A DNA stretch of 30,988 nt from Sulfurimicrobium sp964552675 (GCA_964552675.1 CAZKHJ010000030.1:1-30988); one strand, 5' to 3'. Positions 18,472 to 27,234 are shown, counted from the first letter of the stretch. Made by a program: numbers and translations. The notes: generated by a model from the sequence alone, not told the origin.

Positions 18472-19219
18472 GCAGGGCCACCAGATGTTCCAGCACGCCA
18501 TGCACCCGTTTCATCGCCAGCGTAAGCACCGCGCCAACCTCGTCGTAAGGAATGACATGCTTGCTGGAGCCGCGCCCGGCGGCATAGTTGGCCGACACCG
18601 TCAGCGCCGCGTAACACAGCCCGATCTCCCTGGCCAGGGCGGCCTCCGGCATTCCGGTCATGCCCACCATGGTGGCGCCATCGCGCTCCAGGCGGTTGAT
18701 CTCCGCTGCCGTTTCCAGGCGCGGCCCCTGCACTGCCGCATACACGCCGCCGTCGATGTATTCCTCGCCCGCGCCCTGGCAGGCTTTCATGCAGAGCTGG
18801 CGCATCTCGTCGCAATACGGCCAGGTGAAATCGATATGCACCACCGACTTGGAACCGCACAATTCCGTGCAGTCGTGATAGGTAGCCTTGCGCCCCCAGG
18901 TGTAATCGATGATCTGGTCCGGAATGGCGATCGTTCCCGGCGTGAGGTCGGGATGAATCCCGCCCACTGTGGCGATGGAAATCACGTCCTTCACGCCCTG
19001 TTCATGCAGCGCCCAGAGATTGGCGCGGTAATTGACCTCATGCGGAGGGATGGTGTGGCCATGGCCATGGCGCGCCAGGAACACCACCTCATGGCCATTG
19101 ATCCGGCCAAAGGTCAGGGCGCCGGACGGGTCGCCAAAAGGGGTGCGCACCACTTTGCGGCGGATGTCCTGCAAATCGGACATCATGGTCAAGCCACTGC
19201 CACCGATAATTCCAAGCAT
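18461..19219 (-). CDS. mtnP: Methylthioadenosine phosphorylase family, probably S-methyl-5'-thioinosine phosphorylase
   Basis: 252 residues, PNP/UDP phosphorylase fold. The family uses phosphate to cleave 5'-methylthio-nucleosides into a purine base and 5-methylthioribose 1-phosphate. Seen: IIGGSGL (phosphate loop), FLARHGHGH, PHEVNYRAN, SIATVGGI, and VQGPRLETAAEI. Human MTAP binds adenine with two Asp residues in a TDYDCW block; here the block is SANYAAG, with Asn211 and Ala213 replacing them. Asn at this place is the 6-oxopurine-specific choice in purine nucleoside phosphorylases, and Asn/Ala is, from memory, what the Pseudomonas aeruginosa methylthioinosine phosphorylase has. GAGGAAT before the ATG is a good ribosome-binding site. 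The gene starts 2 bases after hpt, which would recycle released hypoxanthine. Confidence 0.9.
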   Translation of the reverse strand: MLGIIGGSGLTMMSDLQDIRRKVVRTPFGDPSGALTFGRINGHEVVFLARHGHGHTIPPHEVNYRANLWALHEQGVKDVISIATVGGIHPDLTPGTIAIPDQIIDYTWGRKATYHDCTELCGSKSVVHIDFTWPYCDEMRQLCMKACQGAGEEYIDGGVYAAVQGPRLETAAEINRLERDGATMVGMTGMPEAALAREIGLCYAALTVSANYAAGRGSSKHVIPYDEVGAVLTLAMKRVHGVLEHLVALRAD

Positions 19220-19221
19220 GT

Positions 19222-19776
19222 TTATTCCTCAGTTTTCAATGCATAAATCGCGGGCAGGTTGCGCCACAGGCCATGCGCATCCATGCCAAAACCGAACACG
19301 AAGCGGTCGGGCACGTGCAGGCCGACGAAATCCGCCTGAATCGGCTTGCTGTAGCCATTATTCTTGTCGGCGAACACTGCGCTCAGACACTCGCTTGCGC
19401 CCAGCGCCAGCACGCTGGCGCGGATTTCCGCCAGGGTGATGCCCTCGTCCAGAATATCATCCAGCACCAGCACCACCCGCCCCTTGACGCTGGCAGGCGG
19501 CGGCACCTTCCAGCTCATTTTCCCGCCCCGGATGGCATCGCCATAGCGCGACACCTGCACATAGTCAAAATCCAGGGGAAAATCCAGCAGCGGCAGCAGT
19601 TGCCCGGCAAACACCGTCGCCCCGGTCATCACACCCAGCACCAGGGGCTGTTTACCGCCCAGACGCTGGGTAATTTCCCCGGCCAGGCGCTGCACTACCG
19701 CTGCCACTTCCGTGGCGGAAACCAGCAGCTCTGCTTCCTGGCGTATTTTCCATGCATCATGCTTCATTATTGACAC
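19222..19776 (-). CDS. hpt: Hypoxanthine(-guanine) phosphoribosyltransferase
   Basis: 184 residues. It converts hypoxanthine, and possibly guanine, plus PRPP into IMP/GMP. The PRPP-binding motif VVLVLDDILDEGITL lies at 101-115 with the acidic pair Asp106/Asp107; GVMTGATVFAGQL and YVQVSRYGD match the type I phosphoribosyltransferase core. The start is a GTG at 19776, with AAGGGGAG five bases upstream; the in-frame ATG at 19767 is too far from this site. It begins 12 bases after the deacetylase stop and ends 2 bases before the phosphorylase start, so it is in one operon with both. The coupling makes biochemical sense if the phosphorylase releases hypoxanthine. Confidence 0.93.
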   Translation of the reverse strand: MSIMKHDAWKIRQEAELLVSATEVAAVVQRLAGEITQRLGGKQPLVLGVMTGATVFAGQLLPLLDFPLDFDYVQVSRYGDAIRGGKMSWKVPPPASVKGRVVLVLDDILDEGITLAEIRASVLALGASECLSAVFADKNNGYSKPIQADFVGLHVPDRFVFGFGMDAHGLWRNLPAIYALKTEE

Positions 19777-19788
19777 TCACACTCCCCT

Positions 19789-20712
19789 TCACAAGCCGCT
19801 CAATACCCTGATGTGCGCCGCCGCGCTGCGGCCCAGGGCATGCAGGGCATAGCCGCCCTCCAGCACCGAGACAATGCGACCGGCAGCATGACGAACTGCA
19901 ATTTCCCTGAGTTTTCCGGTCACCCAGGTGTAATCCGCTTCCCGCAAGCCAAAGCCGCCCATGTCATCCTCGCGGTGCGCGTCGAATCCGGCCGAGATGA
20001 ACAGCATCTGCGGCTGGAAACGCTCCAGTGCGGGAAGCCACTGCTCCGTCACTGCCGCCCTGAAATCCTCTCCCGTGGTCCCGGCAGGAAGCGGGACGTT
20101 GATGATGTGATCGTTGCCGCTGTCGGCGCCGCAGTGCGGGTAATAGGGATGGCGGAAGGTCGAGCACAGCATCACCTGCGGATTGTCGTGAAAAATATTT
20201 TCCGTGCCATTGCCATGATGCACGTCGAAATCAGCAATGGCCACCCGTTCCAGCCCATGCTGCGCCAGCGCATGGGCTGCGCCAACCGCGACATTATTGA
20301 AAATGCAGAAACCGCCGGAACTGGCTGCGCCAGCATGATGGCCGGGGGGGCGCACATTGCAGAAAGCATTTTCCACTTTTCCCGCCATTGCCAGATCGAC
20401 CGCCAGCACCACCGCGCCGGCAGCCCGCAACGCGGCTTCCAGGGTATGAGGATTCATCGCCGTATCGGGGTCGAGATAAGTCATGCCCGCCGCCGGCGCA
20501 GCAGCCCGGATCGCCGCGATATAGTCAGGTTTATGCACGCGGGCCAGCATCTCATCCGTCGCCATGGGCGCATCGTGATGATCAAGGAAAGGCAGCAGGC
20601 CGGAGGCGATCAGCTGGTCCTCGATGGCCTGGATACGCGCCGGACATTCGGGGTGGTCGGCGCCCATGTCGTGTCTGAGGCAGGCGGAATGAGAGATGTA
20701 GGCAGTATGCAT
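19789..20712 (-). CDS. Histone deacetylase-like (class II HDAC/AcuC family) deacetylase
   Basis: 307 residues from the ATG at 20712, where the family-type N terminus MHTAYISHSACLRHDMG begins; the frame is open to a GTG at 20763, which I do not favour. The fold removes acetyl groups from lysines or acetylated polyamines with a zinc ion. Active-site landmarks are RPPGHHA (His125/His126), zinc ligands Asp163 and His165 in DFDVHHGNGT, Asp244 in SAGFDAH, and Tyr288 in EGGY. The gene is divergent from a Pat-type protein acetyltransferase, which makes a lysine-deacetylase role attractive; acetylpolyamine deacetylase remains possible. It is the first gene of the operon continuing through hpt, mtnP and def. 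Confidence 0.9.
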   Translation of the reverse strand: MHTAYISHSACLRHDMGADHPECPARIQAIEDQLIASGLLPFLDHHDAPMATDEMLARVHKPDYIAAIRAAAPAAGMTYLDPDTAMNPHTLEAALRAAGAVVLAVDLAMAGKVENAFCNVRPPGHHAGAASSGGFCIFNNVAVGAAHALAQHGLERVAIADFDVHHGNGTENIFHDNPQVMLCSTFRHPYYPHCGADSGNDHIINVPLPAGTTGEDFRAAVTEQWLPALERFQPQMLFISAGFDAHREDDMGGFGLREADYTWVTGKLREIAVRHAAGRIVSVLEGGYALHALGRSAAAHIRVLSGL

Positions 20713-20746
20713 CGGGCGGTCTTGTATAAGACTTGGGGTCGAAATC

Positions 20747-20779
20747 TGTGGCACAATGGCCACAAGCGCTTTCTATAAT
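20747..20779 (+). promoter_or_regulatory. Promoter of the acetyltransferase gene with overlapping inverted repeat
   Basis: A perfect TATAAT (20774-20779) lies 29 bases before the ATG at 20809. No good -35 hexamer is present at the usual spacing. Instead the inverted repeat TGTGGC-acaatg-GCCACA (20747-20764) covers the -35 position, which suggests an activator or repressor site. The same palindrome lies upstream of the divergent deacetylase gene, so one regulator could act on both. Confidence 0.5.
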
Positions 20780-20808
20780 ACCCTCTCTCACATCGGGATC
20801 GCAAAATC

Positions 20809-23487
20809 ATGGGCCAACACTACCTCAACCCTCTTTTCGCGCCAAAATCCGTTGCAGTCTTTGGTGCCAGCGAGCGTGTCGATGCCATCGGCCAGATCGT
20901 GTTCCAGAATATGATCGAAAGCGGCTATCAGGGCGGGCTTTATCCGATCAATCCGAAAAGCCCGGAAATCCAGGGCCGCAAGGCCTACGCCTCGATCGCC
21001 GAAATCGGCCAGCCGGTGGAGCTGGCGGTGATCGCCACTCCCCCCCAGACTGTGCCCGATATCATCGAGGATTGCGGCAAGCATGGCGTCAAGGCGGCGG
21101 TCATCATCACCGCCGGTTTCGGCGAGACCGGCCCCAAGGGCCAGGCGCTGGAACAAGAAGTGCTGGAAAACGCGCATCACTATGGCATCCGCCTGATCGG
21201 CCCCAACTGCCTCGGGGTGATGCGCCCTTCCATCGGCCTCAATGCCACTTTCAACAAGGGCGGCGCCAATAGCGGCAACCTCGCCTTCGTCTCGCAGTCC
21301 GGCGCGCTCTGCACCGCCATTCTCGACTGGGCGCAGGGCAACGATGTCGGCTTTTCCAGCGTGGTGTCGATGGGTTCGTCCGCCGATGTGGATTTCGGCG
21401 AAATCCTCGACTATCTGGTTTCGGATGTAAAAACCCAGAGCATCCTGCTGTACATCGAAGGCATCCGCAACGCGCGCAGCTTCATGAGCGCAATCCGCGC
21501 CGCCGCCCGCATCAAGCCGGTGATCCTGGTCAAGGTCGGGCGCCATGCCGCCGGATCGAAGGCCGCCATGTCGCACACCGCCTCGCTGGTGGGCTCGGAC
21601 GACGTGTTCGACGCCGCGGTCAGCCGCGCCGGGGTGGTGCGGGTGCAGACCATCACCCAGCTGTTTGCCGCCGCCAAGGCGCTGGCTTCGGGTTTCCGCC
21701 CGATCGGCAACCGCCTCGCCATCGTCACCAACGGCGGCGGTCCGGGCGTAATGGCAACCGACCGCGCCTCGGATCTGGGACTGAGCATCGCCACCCTGTC
21801 CGAATCCACCATCGAGCAGCTCAACCAGGTGCTGCCACCCAACTGGCCGCACGCCAACCCGGTGGACATCATCGGCGACGCCCAGGCCGACCGTTACCAT
21901 CATGCCGTCAAGGCCTGCCTGGAAGACCCCAACGTGGATGGCGTGCTCGCCATCCTGACCCCGCAGGCCATGACCAAGCCGCTGGAAGCCGCCCATGCGG
22001 TGATCGCACTCGCCAATCAGCACAGCAAGCCGCTGCTGGCCTGCTGGATGGGCGATGCCCAGGTGGCGGAAGCGCGTGCGGCCTTTGCCGCCGCGAAGAA
22101 GCCCAGCTTCCGCACGCCGGAACCGGCAGTCGAGGTGTTTTCCTACCTGTCGGATTACTATCGCAACCAGAAGCTGCTGATGCAGATGCCGGGGCCGCTG
22201 TCCCATCATCTGGAGCCTGACGTGGAAGGCGCGCGCATGGTGATCGACGGCGCCCTGCTGGAGCGGCGCAAGGTGCTCAACGAGATGGAATCCAAGGCGC
22301 TGCTGTCGGCCTTCCACATCCCGGTGGCGAAAACCATGGTGGCGCGCAGCCCCAACGAGGCGCTGCTGATCGCCGAGCAGCTCGGTTTCCCGGTGGCGAT
22401 GAAGGTCAACTCGCGCGACATCACCCACAAGACCGATGCCGGCGGCGTGCTGCTCAATCTCGGCAATGCCCAGGCGGTGCGCGCTGCCTACCACGAGATC
22501 ATGGAAAACGTGCAGCGCAACCGCCCCAACGCGCACATGGACGGCATCTCGATCGAGCCCATGATCGTCAAGCCCAACGGCCGCGAACTGATGGTCGGCG
22601 TGACCAACGACCCGGTGTTCGGCCCGGTGATCACCTTCGGCGCCGGCGGCACCACGGTGGAGATCATGGGCGACCGCGCCGTGACCCTGCCGCCGCTGAA
22701 TCATTTCCTGGTCAAGGACCTGATCCAGGGCACCCATGTTGCCAGGATGCTGGGCGCCTTCCGCCACATGCCCCCGGCCAATATGGAAGCGCTGGAAAGC
22801 GTGCTGCTGCGCGTATCGGAAATGGTATGCGAACTGCCGCTCTTGATGGAAATGGACATCAACCCGCTGATCGTGGATGAGCACGGCGCCCTGGCCGCCG
22901 ACGCGCGGGTGGTGGTGGAATACCGCCAGCCCAGCGCCGACCGTTATGCCCACATGGCGATCTACCCCTACCCCACCCACCTGGTCAGCCACTGGCAGCT
23001 GGCCGATGGCACCGACATCACCATCCGTCCCATCCGGCCGGAAGACGCCGAACTGGAACAGGAATTCGTCCATGACCTGTCCGAGGAATCGCGCTATTTC
23101 CGCTTCATGCGCAGTGTGCAGGAGCTCACCCCGGACATGCTGGCGCGCTTCACCCAGATCGACTACAGCCGCGAAATGGCGCTGATCGCCGTGACCATCG
23201 CGCACGGCAAGGAAGTGGAACTGGGCGTAACACGCTTCTCGATCAACCCCGATGGAGAAAGCTGCGAATTCGCCCTGGTGGTCGCCGATGCCATGCGCGG
23301 CAAGGGCCTGGGCCAGAAACTGATGACCGCGCTGATGGATGCCGCCCGCTCCAAGGGCCTGAAAACCATGGAAGGCGAAGTGCTCGGCAACAACCGCAAC
23401 ATGCTCAAACTGATGACCCGGCTGGGCTTCGCGGTTGAAACCAGCCCGGAAGATGACGGCATCAAGAATGTCAGCAAGGAACTGTAA
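20809..23487 (+). CDS. Pat/PatZ-type protein lysine acetyltransferase (acyl-CoA synthetase-like domain plus GNAT)
   Basis: 892 residues, close to the Salmonella Pat / E. coli PatZ length. The large N-terminal part (about 1-710) resembles NDP-forming acyl-CoA synthetases: CoA-binding domain (SVAVFGASERVDAIGQ; INPK; GPNCLGVMRP), a ligase domain with VSQSGALCTA and SHTASLVGSDD, and an ATP-grasp domain from about 485 (GFPVAMKV, HKTDAGGV, GAGGTTVE, EMDINPL). The C-terminal GNAT domain (about 738-890) has the acetyl-CoA loop MRGKGLGQKLM (829-839) and Glu820, near where Pat enzymes keep a catalytic Glu. Pat acetylates and inactivates AMP-forming acetyl-CoA synthetase, among others. The neighbouring HDAC-like deacetylase is a candidate reversing enzyme. 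Whether the synthetase part is active cannot be told. Confidence 0.92.
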   Translation: MGQHYLNPLFAPKSVAVFGASERVDAIGQIVFQNMIESGYQGGLYPINPKSPEIQGRKAYASIAEIGQPVELAVIATPPQTVPDIIEDCGKHGVKAAVIITAGFGETGPKGQALEQEVLENAHHYGIRLIGPNCLGVMRPSIGLNATFNKGGANSGNLAFVSQSGALCTAILDWAQGNDVGFSSVVSMGSSADVDFGEILDYLVSDVKTQSILLYIEGIRNARSFMSAIRAAARIKPVILVKVGRHAAGSKAAMSHTASLVGSDDVFDAAVSRAGVVRVQTITQLFAAAKALASGFRPIGNRLAIVTNGGGPGVMATDRASDLGLSIATLSESTIEQLNQVLPPNWPHANPVDIIGDAQADRYHHAVKACLEDPNVDGVLAILTPQAMTKPLEAAHAVIALANQHSKPLLACWMGDAQVAEARAAFAAAKKPSFRTPEPAVEVFSYLSDYYRNQKLLMQMPGPLSHHLEPDVEGARMVIDGALLERRKVLNEMESKALLSAFHIPVAKTMVARSPNEALLIAEQLGFPVAMKVNSRDITHKTDAGGVLLNLGNAQAVRAAYHEIMENVQRNRPNAHMDGISIEPMIVKPNGRELMVGVTNDPVFGPVITFGAGGTTVEIMGDRAVTLPPLNHFLVKDLIQGTHVARMLGAFRHMPPANMEALESVLLRVSEMVCELPLLMEMDINPLIVDEHGALAADARVVVEYRQPSADRYAHMAIYPYPTHLVSHWQLADGTDITIRPIRPEDAELEQEFVHDLSEESRYFRFMRSVQELTPDMLARFTQIDYSREMALIAVTIAHGKEVELGVTRFSINPDGESCEFALVVADAMRGKGLGQKLMTALMDAARSKGLKTMEGEVLGNNRNMLKLMTRLGFAVETSPEDDGIKNVSKEL

Positions 23488-23534
23488 TCGGCGCGGCTAA
23501 CCGAATCACATAAATTGCCCGAAGCGAAAGCGGA

Positions 23535-23900
23535 TCAAGCCGCTTTTGCCAGCGGCAATAACACGTCGATTTCATCCCATGGCACGAATACGCGGCCATT
23601 CTCGTCCTTTTCCACCACCAGCCATTCCATCAGCGCGGATACGTCCTTGTGCACATTGCGGTAGTGCCGCGACAGACGCTTGGCCAGCGCATAAATCGAA
23701 AGCGGTCCGGCGCCTCTGAGCTCGGAAATCAATTCCCAGCGCTTGGGGGTAAATATATCAAGGAACTGCGGCAGCTCGGCAAACCCGATCTCGCACAAGG
23801 GTTCCACCGCCAAATCCGCATCAATCTTGCGCGCATGCTCCAGCGCACGCAACTTCGTGATCTCGAAGGGTTCAGCCACCCTGACTGTCAATCGCATCAT
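23535..23900 (-). CDS. COG4190-type winged-helix regulator, antitoxin of a TumE-like toxin
   Basis: 121 residues from the ATG at 23900, preceded by a strong AAGGAG seven bases upstream; longer readings to 24011 are not needed. The C-terminal half is a winged helix (about 50-110): FTPKRWELISEL, SIYALAKRLSRHYRNVHKDV as recognition region, and a wing ending in VFVPWDEIDVLL. This matches the COG4190/HVO_A0114-like putative transcriptional regulators, often encoded directly downstream of DUF6516 (TumE-type) toxins and thought to neutralise them and autoregulate. The start codon overlaps, as ATGA, the stop of a 31-codon frame that resembles the beginning of such a toxin, so here the antitoxin may be orphaned. 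It converges on the acetyltransferase gene. Confidence 0.8.
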   Translation of the reverse strand: MMRLTVRVAEPFEITKLRALEHARKIDADLAVEPLCEIGFAELPQFLDIFTPKRWELISELRGAGPLSIYALAKRLSRHYRNVHKDVSALMEWLVVEKDENGRVFVPWDEIDVLLPLAKAA

Positions 23901-23992
23901 TTCTTCACTCCTTCCACCATGCGCCAGATATTGATTTCCACCATCCCCCCGGCAAAGGGATGTTTGATGCGTTGGATGGGTATTGCATTCAT
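23897..23992 (-). pseudogene. 31-codon frame, possible remnant of a DUF6516/TumE-like toxin
   Basis: The frame runs from ATG at 23992 to TGA at 23897 and encodes 31 residues including HPFAGGMVEINIWRMVE. DUF6516 toxins start with a similar short strand region (glycine, then hydrophobic-Glu-hydrophobic-Trp) but are about 110 residues long. The stop overlaps the ATG of the COG4190-type gene as ATGA, as expected for a toxin-antitoxin operon, and the regulator's AAGGAG lies inside this frame. A TTGACT hexamer (24029-24024) could be its -35 box, with only a weak -10. The interpretation is that most of the toxin was lost by a deletion that preserved coupling. It could also be a leader peptide or chance frame. 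Confidence 0.4.
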
Positions 23993-24094
23993 GGGGCTCA
24001 GAATGCCCCATACCATAAATCCAGTCAAGCCAGACAATTCAACCGCCAGTCCGAAGCAGATAAAACGGAAAAGCAGCGCAAGCAGGCAAGCCAG

Positions 24095-24523
24095 TTATGA
24101 GGCCCGCGCTTCCCAGGGGTTAAGCATTTCAACCCCGGTTGGCGCGAAGTCGGCCATGTTGCGGGTGACGACAATCAATCCGTGAACCAGCGCCGTTGCC
24201 GCGATCAGCGCGTCCCGCTCAGAACGCGGACCTGGCACGTGCAGCTTCGCACAACGCTGCGCCACTGCGGTATCGATGGCAAGGATGCGACCGGAAAATG
24301 CTGGCAGCACATGGCCGTCCAGCCAGGCCCGAAGCACGGCCCCTTGCGATGGGTCGCGCCGCTCGACCAGCAGGATGCCGGTTTCCAGTTCCAGAATGGT
24401 AATGGCCGACAAAAAAAGACTTGTAACCGAAACACTTTCGGCCCATGCCCTGACATTCTGGTCAGCCTTGCCAGACTTTGCCTTGCGCAATTCGGAAACG
24501 ATATTGGTGTCGAGCAGGTACAT
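24095..24523 (-). CDS. vapC: VapC-family PIN-domain toxin ribonuclease
   Basis: 142 residues, a single PIN domain covering the whole protein. Acidic active-site residues are visible: Asp5 in LLDTN, Glu45 in ILELE, Asp104 in SERDALIAATA and Asp125 in TRNMADF. VapC toxins are magnesium-dependent RNases cutting tRNA or rRNA when their antitoxin is degraded; the closest described group by look is FitB-like. The ATG overlaps the antitoxin stop by one base (TGATG), giving translational coupling with the Phd-type gene upstream. The active site appears intact, so it is probably functional. Confidence 0.93.
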   Translation of the reverse strand: MYLLDTNIVSELRKAKSGKADQNVRAWAESVSVTSLFLSAITILELETGILLVERRDPSQGAVLRAWLDGHVLPAFSGRILAIDTAVAQRCAKLHVPGPRSERDALIAATALVHGLIVVTRNMADFAPTGVEMLNPWEARAS

Positions 24524-24780
24524 CAGGAAAAGTCCGCTGGACGATATAGATCGCCGCTCAAGCGTTGCGGTTCAAATTCAACCCCCGCCGCATCCGGCAT
24601 GGCCAGCAATTCAACGATGCTCGCCTGATTGCCCGTGATCTGCTGGTATTCCTCGATGGTCAGCAGTACATGGGCAGGCCGGCCACGATCGGTAATGAAT
24701 ACCGGCCCCCTCTTGGCCGCCTTCTTTGCACGGCTGGCATCCTGATTGAACTCTCTGCTGGAAAGTGTAGTAATGGTCAT
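24523..24780 (-). CDS. Phd/YefM-family antitoxin
   Basis: 85 residues from the ATG at 24780, with GAGG nine bases upstream; a GTG three codons earlier directly abuts the GAGG and is unlikely. The N-terminal half is the DNA-binding Phd/YefM fold (REFNQDASRAKKAAKRGPVF, ITDRGRPAHVLLTIEEYQQI); the C-terminal tail, rich in acidic and hydrophobic residues and ending RPADFS, would wrap the toxin. It neutralises the VapC protein whose gene overlaps its stop codon and likely represses the operon. An inverted repeat 24 bases upstream of the start (24804-24821) is a candidate operator. Confidence 0.92.
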   Translation of the reverse strand: MTITTLSSREFNQDASRAKKAAKRGPVFITDRGRPAHVLLTIEEYQQITGNQASIVELLAMPDAAGVEFEPQRLSGDLYRPADFS

Positions 24781-24803
24781 ATTGCACACCCTCTTTTTTG
24801 ATA

Positions 24804-24821
24804 TGTAGATATGTTACTACA
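24804..24821. promoter_or_regulatory. Candidate operator of the Phd-VapC operon
   Basis: TGTAG and CTACA form an inverted repeat with an 8-base spacer, overlapping a direct repeat GATATGT-A-GATATGT (24800-24814). It lies between the antitoxin start and the divergently oriented mtnA, in a notably AT-rich stretch. Phd-family antitoxins bind short palindromes near their own promoter, so this is a reasonable autoregulation site. No clear -35/-10 pair could be assigned. Confidence 0.4.
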
Positions 24822-24824
24822 ATA

Positions 24825-24934
24825 ACCCCTCCAACAATACAATCCTGTAAAAATTATGGGGTAGCAGGTATCTTTGCGTTTACCACCGGAACCTGCAAAT
24901 ATTACGGCTTACTTTCAAATCCGAACCCAAATCA
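24825..24934 (+). promoter_or_regulatory. Upstream region of mtnA with a GCAGGT/ACCTGC inverted repeat
   Basis: This 110-base leader holds an inverted repeat GCAGGT (24864-24869) and ACCTGC (24891-24896), with an inner GGTA/TACC pairing. It does not match any SAM or SAH riboswitch consensus I know. The structure could be an operator or a weak leader hairpin. No ribosome-binding site stands out before the mtnA ATG. Confidence 0.3.
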
Positions 24935-26022
<1,088 letters not shown>

Positions 26023-26026
<4 letters not shown>

Positions 26027-26670
26027 CGAATGAAGCCGAACTGCGCCGTGCTCTGGTCGATACCGCCATCGCCGCCCAGCGCGAAGGCCTGAACCGGGGC
26101 GCATCGGGCAACCTCTCGGTGCGCTGCGGCGGGGGATTCCTGATTACCCCCTCGGGCATGCCAGCCACCGAGCAGACGGCGGACGATGTGGTATGGATGG
26201 ATCTGGACGGCAAGGCGCACGGCAGCCGCAAGCCATCCAGCGAATGGCGTTTCCACCGCGACCTTTACGTCGCGCGGCCGGAGTTTGGCGCCGTGCTGCA
26301 CGCCCATTCCACTTTCGCCACCACCCTGGCCTGCCTGGGCCGCGACATCCCGCCCTTCCACTACATGATCGCGGCGGCGGGCGGCAAAACCATCCGCTGC
26401 GCGCCCTATGCCACTTTCGGCACGCAGGCACTGTCCGACCATGCCATCGCCGCGATGACGGGTCTGAAAGCCTGCCTGCTCGCCAATCACGGCCTGCTGG
26501 TGGCGGAGCTCTCCCTGGAGCGAGCCCTGGCACTGGCGGTGGAAGTGGAAAACCTGTGCGAGCAGTATTGCCGCGTATTGCAGATCGGCGTGCCGGTCCT
26601 GCTTCCGGATACGGAAATGGAGGTGGTGCTGGAAAAGTTCAAAAGCTACGGGCAGAACGCCCAGGGCTGA
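26023..26670 (+). CDS. Class II aldolase (FucA-like), probable 5-methylthioribulose/5-deoxyribulose-1-phosphate aldolase
   Basis: 215 residues, the length of L-fuculose-1-phosphate aldolase. Glu74 (KPSSEWRFH), His93 and His95 (VLHAHSTF) and His156 (LANHGLL) correspond to E. coli FucA Glu73, His92, His94 and His155; HYMIAAAGG and CAPYATFGT are also shared. FucA-type enzymes split ketose 1-phosphates into DHAP and an aldehyde. Its overlap with mtnA points to the aldolase (Ald2) of the DHAP shunt described in Rhodospirillum rubrum and pathogenic E. coli, giving DHAP plus methylthioacetaldehyde or acetaldehyde. The alternative, MtnB dehydratase, shares the fold, but the resemblance to FucA is stronger and no later mtn genes follow. 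The frame continues upstream of 26023 only as an overlap with mtnA. Confidence 0.87.
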
Positions 26671-26671
26671 G

Positions 26672-27163
26672 TCAGGAGCGCAGCGAATGCGCTTCCAGCA
26701 GCTTGTCGAGCAAGCCCCGGGAGGCATCCTCCACCATATCCAGCACATGTTCAAAGCCCTGCGCCCCGCCGTAATAGGGGTCTGGCACTTCGCGCTCGCT
26801 GAAATTCCGGCTGTATTCCAGGAACAGATGAACCTTGTGCTCATGCCCAGCCGGACAGATGCGTTTCAGGTTGGCCAGGTTATCCTCATCCATGGCCAGG
26901 ATGTAATCAAAAACCAGAAAATCCTGGCTGTTCACCTGACGGCCACGCAATGCGCTCAGATCATAGCCGCGCCGGGAGGCCGCCGCACTCGCCCGGGTAT
27001 CCGGTGATTTTCCGATGTGATAACTGTGCGTGCCGGCCGAATCGATGCGTACCACACGATCATCCAGACCTGCACGTTTGACCAAATCGCGGAACACGCC
27101 CTCGGCGGTCGGCGACCGGCAGATGTTTCCCATGCAAACAAAAAGTACACTGGTTTTATTCAT
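26672..27163 (-). CDS. Low-molecular-weight protein-tyrosine phosphatase
   Basis: 163 residues. The phosphate-binding loop CMGNICRS has the catalytic Cys10 and Arg16 (C-x5-R), and the general acid Asp128 lies in VPDPYYGG near the C terminus, followed by Tyr130/Tyr131. These enzymes dephosphorylate tyrosines in the cytoplasm; some act on capsule-associated tyrosine kinases, others on arsenate. No kinase, polysaccharide or ars gene is adjacent. The stop lies 1 base past the converging aldolase stop. The 70 bases upstream of the ATG are strongly AT-rich and probably hold its own promoter, but no Shine-Dalgarno is visible before the ATG. Confidence 0.94.
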   Translation of the reverse strand: MNKTSVLFVCMGNICRSPTAEGVFRDLVKRAGLDDRVVRIDSAGTHSYHIGKSPDTRASAAASRRGYDLSALRGRQVNSQDFLVFDYILAMDEDNLANLKRICPAGHEHKVHLFLEYSRNFSEREVPDPYYGGAQGFEHVLDMVEDASRGLLDKLLEAHSLRS

Positions 27164-27234
27164 GTTAACAATTAGTTGAATAATTTAATTAAAGTGGTTT
27201 TTTAGAAAAACAGGGACTATTTTACCTCTTGAAA

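Noticed and set aside
20788..23205. Very long open frame (about 800 codons) on the minus strand
   Set aside because: It is antisense to the acetyltransferase gene, has a His/Gln/Gly-rich composition typical of reverse-strand shadows in GC-rich genes, and shows no recognisable domain.
24825..24934. SAM or SAH riboswitch in the mtnA leader
   Set aside because: The leader has only a 6-bp inverted repeat; none of the conserved core sequences of SAM-I, SAM-II, SAM-III or SAH riboswitches is present.
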